A program made the position numbers and the translations under genes. Shown in pieces: positions 1 to 7,569 of a stretch of 64,000 nucleotides of DNA (position 1 is the first letter of the stretch; every line of letters begins with the position of its first letter). The stretch spans positions 62,001 to 126,000 of the forward strand of contig JBIKIQ010000002.1 in the NCBI GenBank assembly GCA_044361535.1, written 5' to 3'. The stretch comes from UBA952 sp044361535. Its GTDB lineage: Bacteria; Bacteroidota; Bacteroidia; Flavobacteriales_D; Crocinitomicaceae. The notes beneath the pieces were generated by a model. It was not told the origin of the DNA. It did no database searches and saw nothing but the letters and a program-made list of their open reading frames with translations.

Positions 1-1292
1 TTTCAGTTTATATTAATGGACAGTATTTTGGATTGTATGAGTTGCGCGAGAAATTTAATTCAGAATACTTTGAAATACATGACGGTGCTACCAGAGATTC
101 GATTGAATTATTGTCTTTAAGCTATTTTTATAATTTAGTGCTACGAGCAGTTGAGGGGGATGTTAACAATTTCTGGTCTTCGTATCAATCTTTCTTGGAT
201 ATAAGTCCAAATCAACCGGATTATTGGAGTTTGGCAGATGAGCATTTTGATTTGAAGCATTATACAGATTATGTAATTGGTGAATCCTGGATGGGGAATG
301 TAGATTGGCCACAAAACAATATTAAAATTTATCGCTCAGATAAAACGAATAAACGTTGGCGCTTTGCACTGATTGATTTAGAGTTGTCAATGCAACCGAA
401 TGGTTGGACAAGTTGTACGGATAATCATATTCGTTATTTACTTGACCGTGATCCTAATATACCTTATATCAATATTTGGTTGCGAAGTGTTCAAAACGAG
501 TTTTATAAAAACTATTTCATCAATCGCTTTGCTGATTTAATGAACACAAGTTATTCCAACGAGACTATTTTAAGCCGTGAAGAATCCTTCTTTATAGGGA
601 TGTATCCTGAAATGGATAATGAATACGCGCGTTGGGGTGATCCAAACAATGTACAAGGTCAGTTGAATCAATTCAATGAAAATCACTTGATTTTTAGAGC
701 TGAATTGGCTTGCAGAAACAATGTTGTCAGAGATAATCTTGTGTCTGAGTTTAATTTAACCAAAAAAGTAAATGTAAATTTAGCCGTTGAACCTGATAGT
801 TCGGGTTTTATTAGGTTGAATACAATTAAACCAGAAGGTTATCCATGGACTGGAGTATATTTTGACGGTGTTCCAATTGAAATGAGTCCTGTGGCCAAAC
901 CAGGTTATGAGTTTTCACATTGGAAGCCAAATGTTTATATTTCTGATACTTTAACTGATACTGTTTCGTGTAATGTTGCGCTTACCAATACTACCTTTAC
1001 AGCTGTTTTTAGAAAAATACCAGAACCACCAGACGGGCCTGAAATTCATTTTACACTATATCCAAATCCGGCGTCAGAACAATTTACACTGGAGCATGAT
1101 AACAAAACGCTTGCATCAGGCTGTACTTACGAAATTTATGATTTGAATGGTAGGAAAATACAATATGGTGCAATAAACTCAGCTGGCCTAACTACCCAAA
1201 TTGGTATCTCCCAATTGAGAAGTGCCATGTATATTATTCGTATTCGTCAAGAGAATACTACGCTCCAAACTTTTCGATTTATAAAGGACTAA
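1..1292 (+). CDS. CotH-kinase-like T9SS secreted protein, 5' truncated
   Basis: The gene runs in from the left edge: the reading frame is open from base 3, and the visible start gives VYINGQYFGLYELREKFN, a CotH-kinase-type motif, so the true start lies outside the window. CotH-like domains are atypical protein kinases of spore-coat and surface proteins. About 260 residues of that domain are visible. They are followed by a beta-rich segment (LAVEPDSSGFIRLN to FTAVFRK) resembling the divergent InlB B-repeat, and then a type A T9SS sorting domain (LYPNPASEQF, ending FRFIKD). The product is probably exported across the outer membrane. The substrate is unknown. The family call is by motif only. 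Confidence 0.8.
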   Translation, partial: SVYINGQYFGLYELREKFNSEYFEIHDGATRDSIELLSLSYFYNLVLRAVEGDVNNFWSSYQSFLDISPNQPDYWSLADEHFDLKHYTDYVIGESWMGNVDWPQNNIKIYRSDKTNKRWRFALIDLELSMQPNGWTSCTDNHIRYLLDRDPNIPYINIWLRSVQNEFYKNYFINRFADLMNTSYSNETILSREESFFIGMYPEMDNEYARWGDPNNVQGQLNQFNENHLIFRAELACRNNVVRDNLVSEFNLTKKVNVNLAVEPDSSGFIRLNTIKPEGYPWTGVYFDGVPIEMSPVAKPGYEFSHWKPNVYISDTLTDTVSCNVALTNTTFTAVFRKIPEPPDGPEIHFTLYPNPASEQFTLEHDNKTLASGCTYEIYDLNGRKIQYGAINSAGLTTQIGISQLRSAMYIIRIRQENTTLQTFRFIKD

Positions 1293-1302
1293 CTTTTTCA
1301 AA

Positions 1303-1665
1303 TTGCGCATTGATAAATTTATATGGTTTGTTCGTCTGGCTAAAACGCGCAAAGATGCTGTGGAAATGATTAGCCATTCTCGTATTCGCTTAAATTCCTT
1401 TGAGACAAAGCCATCCAAAGAAATTACAATCAATGATTTGATTCAGGTTAAAAAACACAATGCCGTTTTCTCGTACAAAGTTTTTCAAATACCAGATAGA
1501 AGATTAGGTCCTAAGTTAGTGCCAGAGTTCATTGAGGATTGCACCCCGGAAGAAGAAAAAATTAAATTCCAAGAATACCAAACTGCACAGAAAGAATACC
1601 GACAATTTGGAGTTGGAAAGCCAACGAAAAAGCAGCGTAGAGAGTTGACTTTGCTAAAGGGGTGA
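1303..1665 (+). CDS. S4-domain RNA-binding protein (Hsp15/HslR-like)
   Basis: This is a 120-residue basic protein. It opens with a canonical S4 fold (MRIDKFIWFVRLAKTR, then RIRLN and a KPSKEITINDLIQVK segment), which binds structured RNA. Hsp15 acts on stalled 50S subunits carrying nascent peptide. The C-terminus is Lys/Arg rich (KPTKKQRRELTLLKG), as in Bacteroidota homologues. The only usable start in this frame is TTG at 1303, because a stop at 1282 closes the frame upstream. It lies 10 bases after the preceding T9SS gene, but the two products look unrelated. Confidence 0.85.
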   Translation: MRIDKFIWFVRLAKTRKDAVEMISHSRIRLNSFETKPSKEITINDLIQVKKHNAVFSYKVFQIPDRRLGPKLVPEFIEDCTPEEEKIKFQEYQTAQKEYRQFGVGKPTKKQRRELTLLKG

Positions 1666-1682
1666 GATGATGTTCTTCCCTT

Positions 1683-1699
1683 CCTCCTTTTGAAGGAGG
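1683..1699. repeat. GGAGG-type hairpin between convergent genes
   Basis: CCTCCTT and AAGGAGG form a perfect 7-bp stem around TTG. Further GGAGG copies (ATTGAGGAGGAGG) follow, and a second weaker inverted repeat, GTAGG...CCTAC, sits at about 1729-1751. Such GGAGG-rich palindromes are common intergenic repeats in Bacteroidota. Here it lies between two converging genes and may work as a bidirectional terminator, although no clean T-run follows it. Confidence 0.45.
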
Positions 1700-1769
1700 A
1701 TTGAGGAGGAGGATACTATTCAGTTGGGTAGGTTTTGAAATCCTGCCTACTTGATTCTACGAAGTTTAA

Positions 1770-2114
1770 CTACTTGTCTAGAAACCTATCCACCATCTTC
1801 TTCAAATACTCAATCTCGACTTTTAAGGTTTGAATGTGGTCTTTATCTACTTGAAAATTCGCATGTAAATACGTCACTGCTTCGTGATTATGGCTTTGGT
1901 TAATAACATTATTGGCTTTTTCTCCTACTAATTCTGTCACAGTTGTTTCTAAAGTTCTAGCAATAACAATCAAACGCGGAACACTTAAGCGGTTGTCATC
2001 TTTTTCTAAACGGGCGTAATTGGACTGTGTTATATCCAATGCAGCGGCCAAGTTTTCTTGAGAAAGCCCTTTTTCTTCACGTAAAATGCGAATTTTATTT
2101 CCTATTGCGTTTAT
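1770..2114 (-). CDS. XRE-family HTH regulator (start uncertain, non-ATG)
   Basis: This is a Cro/C1-type helix-turn-helix regulator followed by a C-terminal coiled coil (IQTLKVEIEYLKKMVDRFLDK). The complete HTH reads GNKIRILREEKGLSQENLAA, then LDITQSNYARLEKDD. It begins well upstream of the first conventional start, TTG at 2051, which would remove helix 1. The frame is open to a stop at 2133-2135 but contains no ATG or GTG there. The best match to family N-termini (MN-IGNKIR) places the start on ATA at 2112-2114 or ATT at 2115-2117. Either a rare start codon is used or the start was mutated. It is transcribed divergently from the secreted-protein gene at 2229. Confidence 0.7.
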   Translation of the reverse strand: MNAIGNKIRILREEKGLSQENLAAALDITQSNYARLEKDDNRLSVPRLIVIARTLETTVTELVGEKANNVINQSHNHEAVTYLHANFQVDKDHIQTLKVEIEYLKKMVDRFLDK

Positions 2115-2138
2115 AATATGAAAACTAATTATTTACAA

Positions 2139-2177
2139 TTTAACTAAACTAGTTAGAAATATAATAATTTAGTTAAA
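2139..2177. promoter_or_regulatory. Inverted repeat, candidate XRE operator
   Basis: TTTAACTAAA (2139-2148) and TTTAGTTAAA (2168-2177) are exact reverse complements, 19 bases apart. An AACTAGTT palindrome lies just inside the left arm (2147-2154). The element sits between the divergent XRE gene and the gene at 2229, where such a regulator would be expected to bind. The sequence is very AT-rich, so chance symmetry is possible. Confidence 0.4.
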
Positions 2178-2228
2178 ATATGGATGGTTTATTGGGTCGT
2201 TTTATAAGAAATTTGGATAAAAATAATT

Positions 2229-4019
2229 ATGAAAAAAATATTACTTTTAATTTTGATTCAAATAATATCGAATTCAGTTATATCTCAGGGTTATGTCTAT
2301 TCAGAAAATTCAAAAAAACAAAATGGTAAGGTTTCCTACTTATATCATTTTAATCGGTCAGAAAAATCTTTATCAGGTAAAGAATTAAATCATATAAATA
2401 ATATTTATAATTCACAAATTTATGATTGGAAAAATTCTATTTCAAAATTTGATGATGATGTTTTGTCCAAAGAAAACAATAACTCAATCAATTTAGAATC
2501 TCAATTTATTGTTGAGCATTGTACTCTTAAAAATGGTGTTAAAAATGGTGCTTTTGTTCTGGCTTTATGTACAATGGCTATTTCTAAAGGTAAAATTTTC
2601 ATTAATGAAATTAGAAACCTAGAAGAGGGGGAGTATTTAAACGGTGAATATAATGGTGTTATTCTGTCTTTAAATCAAAAGGAAATTTGGTCTCGAAAGA
2701 CCTCTGTAAAAGATATACTCGAGAATTGGAATGAATTTGATACAAAAAAAATTATATATCAGAATGGAAAAATTAAAGATCAAAAGATTTATTTTGGCGA
2801 TAAATATTATGTTTTCCAAAACAATAAAGTCACAGAGGCATTCCGTTTAAATGAATTTTCGCTTCCATTGCTTCAGTTTTTTAATGATGAATATTCAATC
2901 AATTATAGTCTAACACAAAAACCATTCTGTTGGAATATGTTTTCTTTTTTTACAGAGGAGGATAGATCAAAAAATGCAAAAAAACCATTTGTTTCATTTT
3001 TTAATAAAGCGTTGAATAATGATATGTATATATTAGAAATATATAAATTTAATAATAAAACAAAGAGTATTTCAGACTACACTTTATATCGGGGCAAAGA
3101 TTTATACTCAGAAAATAAGATTACCAATTTAGAAATTCAAGATACGGCAAATTTAGAAATACTTGGGGTATATTCTTTTTCAAATGGCTTAAAAAAAAAT
3201 GGAGAAGCAAAAATATTTAATAATAGTAACAATGGGAATGGATTAGTATATAGTTTAAATTATAAAGATGATTTACTAGAAGGGGAATGTAAAAAATTCT
3301 TTAAAAATGGTAAAATAGCATACAAAATAAATTTCAATAGAGGTTTGCCTGTTGGAGAGGTTATATCCTATTTCGATCCAAATGAAAAAACATCAATATT
3401 TCAAACTTTAGTACGTTCAGATCATATGAAAGCAGGAGTATTCTTACCTCAATCAGTAATGGGCATGTGGGATGATAAAGAAATTCAAAACTTATTGGAT
3501 ATCATAACCGAAAATGGCGGGGAGGTTGAAGATATCAATACCCATCAAGTTATTAGTAAAACTTTTTATGTTTTGGATTCCGTTGAACAAAGCAATGGAA
3601 TTTGGGAACGATTTAGTTATGCAAAAAATGATTTGACAATATTTAATAATGGAAAACCAATGGTGTTTTATACCATTGATAATAATTCAAGTGAAAAAAA
3701 TAATTTTCTTGCTAAATATAAAGCAAACGTAGTTGACTATGTTTATATGGATAAAACAGGTAAAGTGGTCTTTAACAAGGAGCAAGAAGATGAAAAAAGC
3801 GCTGAAAAAAGAAAAAAGAAGGAGGAGAAACAAGAAGAAATTTTAAACTCAATTCAAAGATGTAAATGGTGTAATAAAGAGGTTGTTTATAAAAACGGGG
3901 TTATTACAGATGATGAAATTAAGTGTTACAATCGTACCATCATAGGTTGTACTCGTTATATTGTTTGTAGCAACGCTTGTAAAGCTAGTTATGAAGATAA
4001 TAAATGTCAAAAAAATTAA
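2229..4019 (+). CDS. Secreted YwqK/MORN-like repeat protein with Cys-rich tail
   Basis: This is a 596-residue protein with a signal peptide (KKILLLILIQIISNSVISQ, with the SQ junction typical of Bacteroidota). Scattered short repeats follow the YwqK/MORN antitoxin-like pattern of G-x(2)-N-G-x-x-K-x-x-x-x-F: NGKVSYLYHF, NGEYNGVILSL, NGKIKDQKIYF and FKNGKIAYKINF. Near residues 520-545 is a Lys/Glu-rich helix. The last 50 residues carry CKWC, a central C, C, and CSNAC plus a final C, which looks like a metal-binding or disulfide module. Function is unknown. The base composition is more AT-rich than the housekeeping genes, which suggests accessory DNA. Confidence 0.7.
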   Translation: MKKILLLILIQIISNSVISQGYVYSENSKKQNGKVSYLYHFNRSEKSLSGKELNHINNIYNSQIYDWKNSISKFDDDVLSKENNNSINLESQFIVEHCTLKNGVKNGAFVLALCTMAISKGKIFINEIRNLEEGEYLNGEYNGVILSLNQKEIWSRKTSVKDILENWNEFDTKKIIYQNGKIKDQKIYFGDKYYVFQNNKVTEAFRLNEFSLPLLQFFNDEYSINYSLTQKPFCWNMFSFFTEEDRSKNAKKPFVSFFNKALNNDMYILEIYKFNNKTKSISDYTLYRGKDLYSENKITNLEIQDTANLEILGVYSFSNGLKKNGEAKIFNNSNNGNGLVYSLNYKDDLLEGECKKFFKNGKIAYKINFNRGLPVGEVISYFDPNEKTSIFQTLVRSDHMKAGVFLPQSVMGMWDDKEIQNLLDIITENGGEVEDINTHQVISKTFYVLDSVEQSNGIWERFSYAKNDLTIFNNGKPMVFYTIDNNSSEKNNFLAKYKANVVDYVYMDKTGKVVFNKEQEDEKSAEKRKKKEEKQEEILNSIQRCKWCNKEVVYKNGVITDDEIKCYNRTIIGCTRYIVCSNACKASYEDNKCQKN

Positions 4020-4064
4020 CTGCTGTAAATAAGTAGATTATGAAATTGTTATTTTAATTCATCA

Positions 4065-4850
4065 ATGAGAATTTTTTTAACTGGATGCTTTTTTGCCTTT
4101 CTGCTTGGCTCCTGTGTTTCTGATGGTTTTGATAAACCGTCTAAAAACCAAATTATTAATGATTTGGTTTTCAATAGTAAGAATGGACAAAAAATAAATG
4201 TCAAAGATGAAATTATGGATTTCAATATTACTCAAACTAAAATCAACAGTACAGATCTTTTTTCTTATAATGATGATGAACTTGAAATCAAACTCAATAT
4301 TGAATTTATTGACATTTATACAAACAAAATTATAGAAGAAATTCAGGATGCGTGGGGAAGAGATAGCACACGTTTTAAAAGATTTAAAATTCCAATTGAG
4401 TATAGCGGAGAAATCCTAATGACTTATCGTCTGGATAACAATTTAAATTGGGCTTTTCATACAATGACAGAGGAAATTAAAGAGGGTTTTAATCCTGGAA
4501 ATCTTGATATTCCCTCAAAAAATCAAATTATTGCTGATTTAATTGATGAAAATGTAGGTGATTGGACTTTCGCAAGAGAATCAGAGTTCTTGAACATTAA
4601 TATCTATGATCAGAAAATTATATCGGGATCAAAAATGGGAAACTATAATTTGAAATTAAAAATTAAAATGGAGCTTCAAGATTACAGGAGTGGTGAATAT
4701 TATACTGGGGATATAACAATGGATTATCAAACAAATAAAAATAAAGGAAAATGGTCTTATAAAGGTGTTTCAGGAGAAGTAAATCATAATGCCTCTAAGA
4801 TTTCGCTAATTGATAGAGTTATGAATCGTTTGGAAAGTCGTTCACAATGA
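4065..4850 (+). CDS. Lipoprotein with an internally duplicated domain
   Basis: This 261-residue protein has a lipoprotein signal (AFLLGSC, lipidated Cys17). It contains two copies of one domain. Copy 1 starts at residue 25 with PSKNQIINDL and copy 2 at residue 150 with PSKNQIIADL. Each ends with a similar strand-rich stretch (ILMTYRLDNNLNWAF versus ITMDYQTNKNKGKWSY). The family was not recognised. It follows the YwqK-like secreted protein by 45 bases, probably in the same transcript, so both products may work at the envelope. Confidence 0.7.
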   Translation: MRIFLTGCFFAFLLGSCVSDGFDKPSKNQIINDLVFNSKNGQKINVKDEIMDFNITQTKINSTDLFSYNDDELEIKLNIEFIDIYTNKIIEEIQDAWGRDSTRFKRFKIPIEYSGEILMTYRLDNNLNWAFHTMTEEIKEGFNPGNLDIPSKNQIIADLIDENVGDWTFARESEFLNINIYDQKIISGSKMGNYNLKLKIKMELQDYRSGEYYTGDITMDYQTNKNKGKWSYKGVSGEVNHNASKISLIDRVMNRLESRSQ

Positions 4851-5043
4851 TTAATAATACATTGCAGATAATAAAATTGTAATCAAGACTATAGCAGTGT
4901 AATTTGAATGAGCGATTTTCAGGTTGAATGATCAAATATTCTTCCTCGAATTGAACTATCATAAGAATGTACCGAAGATTAATAGTCTACTTGTCAATAA
5001 AAATTATTAATCGAAATAATTATATTGGTAGTCGATAATATTC

Positions 5044-5081
5044 AACCTCCCCTCAACATCGGTTGTCGGGAGTATTTTTTT
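5044..5081 (+). terminator. Imperfect hairpin plus T-run
   Basis: CTCCC (5047-5051) pairs with GGGAG (5068-5072). A T-rich run to 5081 follows. It is a degenerate copy of the better hairpin at 6366-6402. Its position, about 200 bases after the lipoprotein gene, suits a terminator for the 2229-4850 transcript. The rest of the 310-base gap 4851-5160 is AT-rich and shows nothing else except the promoter below. Confidence 0.5.
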
Positions 5082-5111
5082 GATGATATTTGATTAAAAT
5101 CAAATCATTAT

Positions 5112-5143
5112 TTTGATTATTAAATAACTATTTTGTATATTTA
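5112..5143 (+). promoter_or_regulatory. Bacteroidota-type promoter of first YhcG-like gene
   Basis: TTTG (5112-5115), a 20-base spacer and TATATTTA (5136-5143) match the Bacteroidota -33/-7 pattern TTTG-N19-21-TAnnTTTG, except for the last base. The same 45 bases (5112-5156) recur exactly at 6433-6477 in front of the second YhcG-like gene, which argues that they are functional. Confidence 0.6.
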
Positions 5144-5160
5144 GGTAAAGAAAATAACAA

Positions 5161-6267
5161 ATGAATTTTGAAAAGCTAGTTAATCGTATTCAACAGACTA
5201 ATGATTTTTTGCAGCAACGGGCGGTTAAAGCTGTTAATACCAATCTTACATTTAGAAATTGGCTTACCGGTTTTTACATTATCGAATTTGAACAAAATGG
5301 TAGTGATAGAGCAGAATATGGCGTTGAATTACTTACTAATATTGCCAAAAACATCACTATTAAAGGGTTAACCGCACCTGAATTATCACGTTGTAGACAG
5401 TTTTATAAAGTCTATCCTCAAATTCTTGGGTTGATAACCCAAGAATTTAACAACCTACTTCCCGCAGATTTTTTACCCAAAATTGCCAACGAATTAATTC
5501 TTGGGTCGACAACCCAAGAATCTCAAAATGAAGATTTGAAACACAGTTCTACAATTTTTCAGAATATTTCTTATACCCATTTCACTGAACTTATAAAAAT
5601 TGATGATAGAACCAAGCGTCATTTTTATGAATTAATGATTTTAAAAACACAACCAAGTGTGAAAGAACTCAAAAGACAGATTTCCACTCTAACATATGAA
5701 CGAGTTGGTTTATCAGAAAATTATAAAACTTCGTTTGATGAAGTGTTAGACAAAATACATCCACAACAAACTACAGATTTAGTCAAGTCGCATTACTTTT
5801 TTGAGTTTTTAAACATTGGTCAACCCAATCTGGTTGAAGAAACCAATTTAGAACAAGCACTTGTTGCACATTTGCAGCAATTCATAACAGAACTTGGAAA
5901 TGGCTTTTGTTTTGAAGCTCGTCAAAAGCGTATTTTAATTGGAGATGAATATTATTTCATAGACCTTGTTTTCTATCATCGGATTTTGAAGTGTCACGTT
6001 TTAGTAGAATTAAAAACAGAAAATGCAAAACACGAACATATTGGACAACTCAAATCTTATCTACAATTCTACAAGAAAAAAATTCAAGAAGAAAACGATA
6101 ATCCACCCGTAGGAATTTTACTTGTAACTAGTCAAAACAAAACTTTAGTAGAATACGCAATTGCAGATAGCGACTTAGATATTTTTGTAAGTAAATACCA
6201 ATTGCAATTACCTGAAAAAGCAAGGTTAGAAGCATTTATAAATAATGAACTTAAGAATTCTAAATAA
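5161..6267 (+). CDS. YhcG/DUF1016-family PD-(D/E)XK nuclease, copy 1
   Basis: This 368-residue protein has the N-terminal DUF1016 helical domain (about 1-90), then SYTHFTELIKIDD, then a C-terminal PD-(D/E)XK nuclease domain. Visible catalytic residues are Asp268 (YYFIDLVFY), Glu283 and Lys285 (LVELK), with Gln296 and Tyr300 in the following helix (GQLKSY). Family members are found in bacterial genomic islands and near restriction systems; the precise substrate is unknown. Residues 87-121, between the two domains, are encoded by two DNA palindromes (ILGLITQEF and ILGSTTQES). Its own promoter and a downstream terminator make it a single-gene unit, followed by a second family member. Confidence 0.85.
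   Translation: MNFEKLVNRIQQTNDFLQQRAVKAVNTNLTFRNWLTGFYIIEFEQNGSDRAEYGVELLTNIAKNITIKGLTAPELSRCRQFYKVYPQILGLITQEFNNLLPADFLPKIANELILGSTTQESQNEDLKHSSTIFQNISYTHFTELIKIDDRTKRHFYELMILKTQPSVKELKRQISTLTYERVGLSENYKTSFDEVLDKIHPQQTTDLVKSHYFFEFLNIGQPNLVEETNLEQALVAHLQQFITELGNGFCFEARQKRILIGDEYYFIDLVFYHRILKCHVLVELKTENAKHEHIGQLKSYLQFYKKKIQEENDNPPVGILLVTSQNKTLVEYAIADSDLDIFVSKYQLQLPEKARLEAFINNELKNSK
5420..5448. repeat. In-frame palindrome within YhcG-like gene 1
   Basis: AAATTCTTGGGTT and AACCCAAGAATTT form perfect 13-bp arms around GAT, inside the coding sequence. It encodes residues 87-96 at the join between the N-terminal domain and the nuclease half. A related palindrome lies 50 bases downstream. Confidence 0.85.
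5497..5521. repeat. Second in-frame palindrome within YhcG-like gene 1
   Basis: ATTCTTGGGT and ACCCAAGAAT form perfect 10-bp arms around a 5-base loop. The sequence closely repeats the palindrome at 5420-5448, and the encoded peptides resemble each other (ILGLITQE, ILGSTTQE). This suggests duplication of a palindromic coding module. Confidence 0.85.
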
Positions 6268-6365
6268 AAATTAACACTTTCAACAGGCGCGTATTATTTC
6301 AGATTACTTGAGAATAATCAGACCTTGAAATTCATTAAGCAGTAGTAGAAATAAATAGTCTATTC

Positions 6366-6402
6366 AACCTCCCCTCAACAACGTTTGTCGGGAGGTTTTT
6401 TT
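6366..6402 (+). terminator. Rho-independent-like terminator after YhcG copy 1
   Basis: AACCTCCC (6366-6373) and GGGAGGTT (6390-6397) form a perfect 8-bp stem with a 16-base loop, running into a stretch of T to 6402. It lies about 100 bases after the stop of the first YhcG-like gene and just ahead of the second gene's promoter. Confidence 0.7.
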
Positions 6403-6432
6403 GCATTTTAATGATTAATAAAACGTCATATA

Positions 6433-6464
6433 TTTGATTATTAAATAACTATTTTGTATATTTA
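6433..6464 (+). promoter_or_regulatory. Bacteroidota-type promoter of second YhcG-like gene
   Basis: TTTG (6433-6436), a 20-base spacer and TATATTTA (6457-6464) are identical in sequence and spacing to the promoter at 5112-5143. The start codon follows at 6479, giving a very short leader. Confidence 0.6.
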
Positions 6465-6478
6465 GGTAAAGAAAATAT

Positions 6479-7477
6479 ATGAAAATAGTTGATCCTGAAT
6501 TTAATTTATTCGACGAACTAGTAGTCTTAATTGAATCAAGTAAAAAACGAGTTAATCGAACAGTAAATGGAGAATTGAATTTGCTTTTTTGGCATATTGG
6601 AAAACGCATTAACGAAGAAATTCTTCAAAATAACAGAGCTGAATATGGCAAACAAGTTGTTTTGACAATTGCAGAAAAGTTAACTGCAAAATACGGACGG
6701 AATTTTGTAGTAAGAAACTTACGTAGAATGATGCAGTTTGCAACGAGTATGAACGATATTAAAATTGTGTCGCCACTGGCGCCACAATTGACGTGGTCTC
6801 ATGTAATTGAATTACTTTCAGTTAAAACATTAGATGGTCGAATATTCTATGCAAATCGTGCTATCGAAGAAAATTGGACCAAACGTGAATTGAGAAAACA
6901 AATTGAACTGAAAGCTTTCGAACGAACTGAAATTGCTAATCTTCAACTAAAAAGTGAAGGCAATGATTTGCTCAACACCTTTAAAGATCCGTATGTTTTA
7001 GATTTCTTAAATCTAAAAAGTTCATTTATTGAAAACGACTTAGAATCCGCAATATTAAAAGATCTTGAGAGTTTTATTCTGGAATTGGGCAAAGGTTTCG
7101 CTTTTATGGAACGACAAAAAAGAATCATTATTGATGGTGAAGATTTCTATTTAGACCTACTTTTTTACAATCGGAATTTAAAACGGTTGGTAGCTATTGA
7201 ACTTAAAATGGGGAAATTTCAAGCACAATTTAAGGGGCAAATGGAATTGTACTTAAAATGGCTTAATCGCTATGAAAAAGCGGAAGATGAAAAGGAACCC
7301 ATAGGTTTAATACTTTGTGCAGAAAGCAATAAAGAGCAAATTGAACTTTTGGAAATGCATAAAGATGGGATTATGGTTGCAGAATATTGGACAGTCATGC
7401 CACCTAAAAAAGAATTGGAACAAAAACTCCATCTCTTATTAAGAGAGGCAAAAGATAGGTTGGTTACAAATGGATAG
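6479..7477 (+). CDS. YhcG/DUF1016-family PD-(D/E)XK nuclease, copy 2
   Basis: This 332-residue protein has the fuller DUF1016 N-terminal domain (LLFWHIGKRINEEIL, EYGKQVVLTIAEKL), then LTWSHVIELLSVK, then a PD-(D/E)XK nuclease with Asp226 (FYLDLLFY), Glu241 and Lys243 (IELKMGKF), Gln254 and Tyr258. It is clearly the same family as the gene at 5161 but distant in sequence. A palindrome encodes residues 95-104, the equivalent inter-domain position. With its duplicated promoter it looks like a second cassette of the same kind. The role (defence, repair or mobile-element related) is not shown by the sequence. Confidence 0.87.
   Translation: MKIVDPEFNLFDELVVLIESSKKRVNRTVNGELNLLFWHIGKRINEEILQNNRAEYGKQVVLTIAEKLTAKYGRNFVVRNLRRMMQFATSMNDIKIVSPLAPQLTWSHVIELLSVKTLDGRIFYANRAIEENWTKRELRKQIELKAFERTEIANLQLKSEGNDLLNTFKDPYVLDFLNLKSSFIENDLESAILKDLESFILELGKGFAFMERQKRIIIDGEDFYLDLLFYNRNLKRLVAIELKMGKFQAQFKGQMELYLKWLNRYEKAEDEKEPIGLILCAESNKEQIELLEMHKDGIMVAEYWTVMPPKKELEQKLHLLLREAKDRLVTNG
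6763..6789. repeat. In-frame palindrome within YhcG-like gene 2
   Basis: AATTGTG and CACAATT are outer arms, and CGCCA and TGGCG are inner arms, symmetric around a central C with one mismatched pair. It is coding (KIVSPLAPQL) and sits where the two palindromes of the other nuclease gene sit, but with an unrelated sequence. Confidence 0.8.
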
Positions 7478-7569
7478 AGGGTTGATGGTTTAATCGCAAT
7501 AACTCAAGATGAAAATTCGCGATTCGCCTTGCATGTCGGCATTTGTTTCTAAAAACTAAAACATTCAAA

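Larger units (their letters stand above)
6361..6477. repeat. Second copy of the YhcG upstream region
   Basis: This block repeats 5039-5156. Both begin with the same 20 bases at the hairpin (TATTCAACCTCCCCTCAACA), diverge for about 40 bases, and end with an exact 45-base match (5112-5156 and 6433-6477) reaching to the start codons. The gene bodies between are only remotely similar, so the regulatory DNA is better conserved than the genes it precedes. Confidence 0.8.

Noticed and set aside
5039..6477. Insertion sequence or integron reading of the repeated YhcG upstream blocks
   Set aside because: No transposase or integrase, target-site duplication or recombination-site architecture is visible; the repeats are better read as promoter plus terminator.
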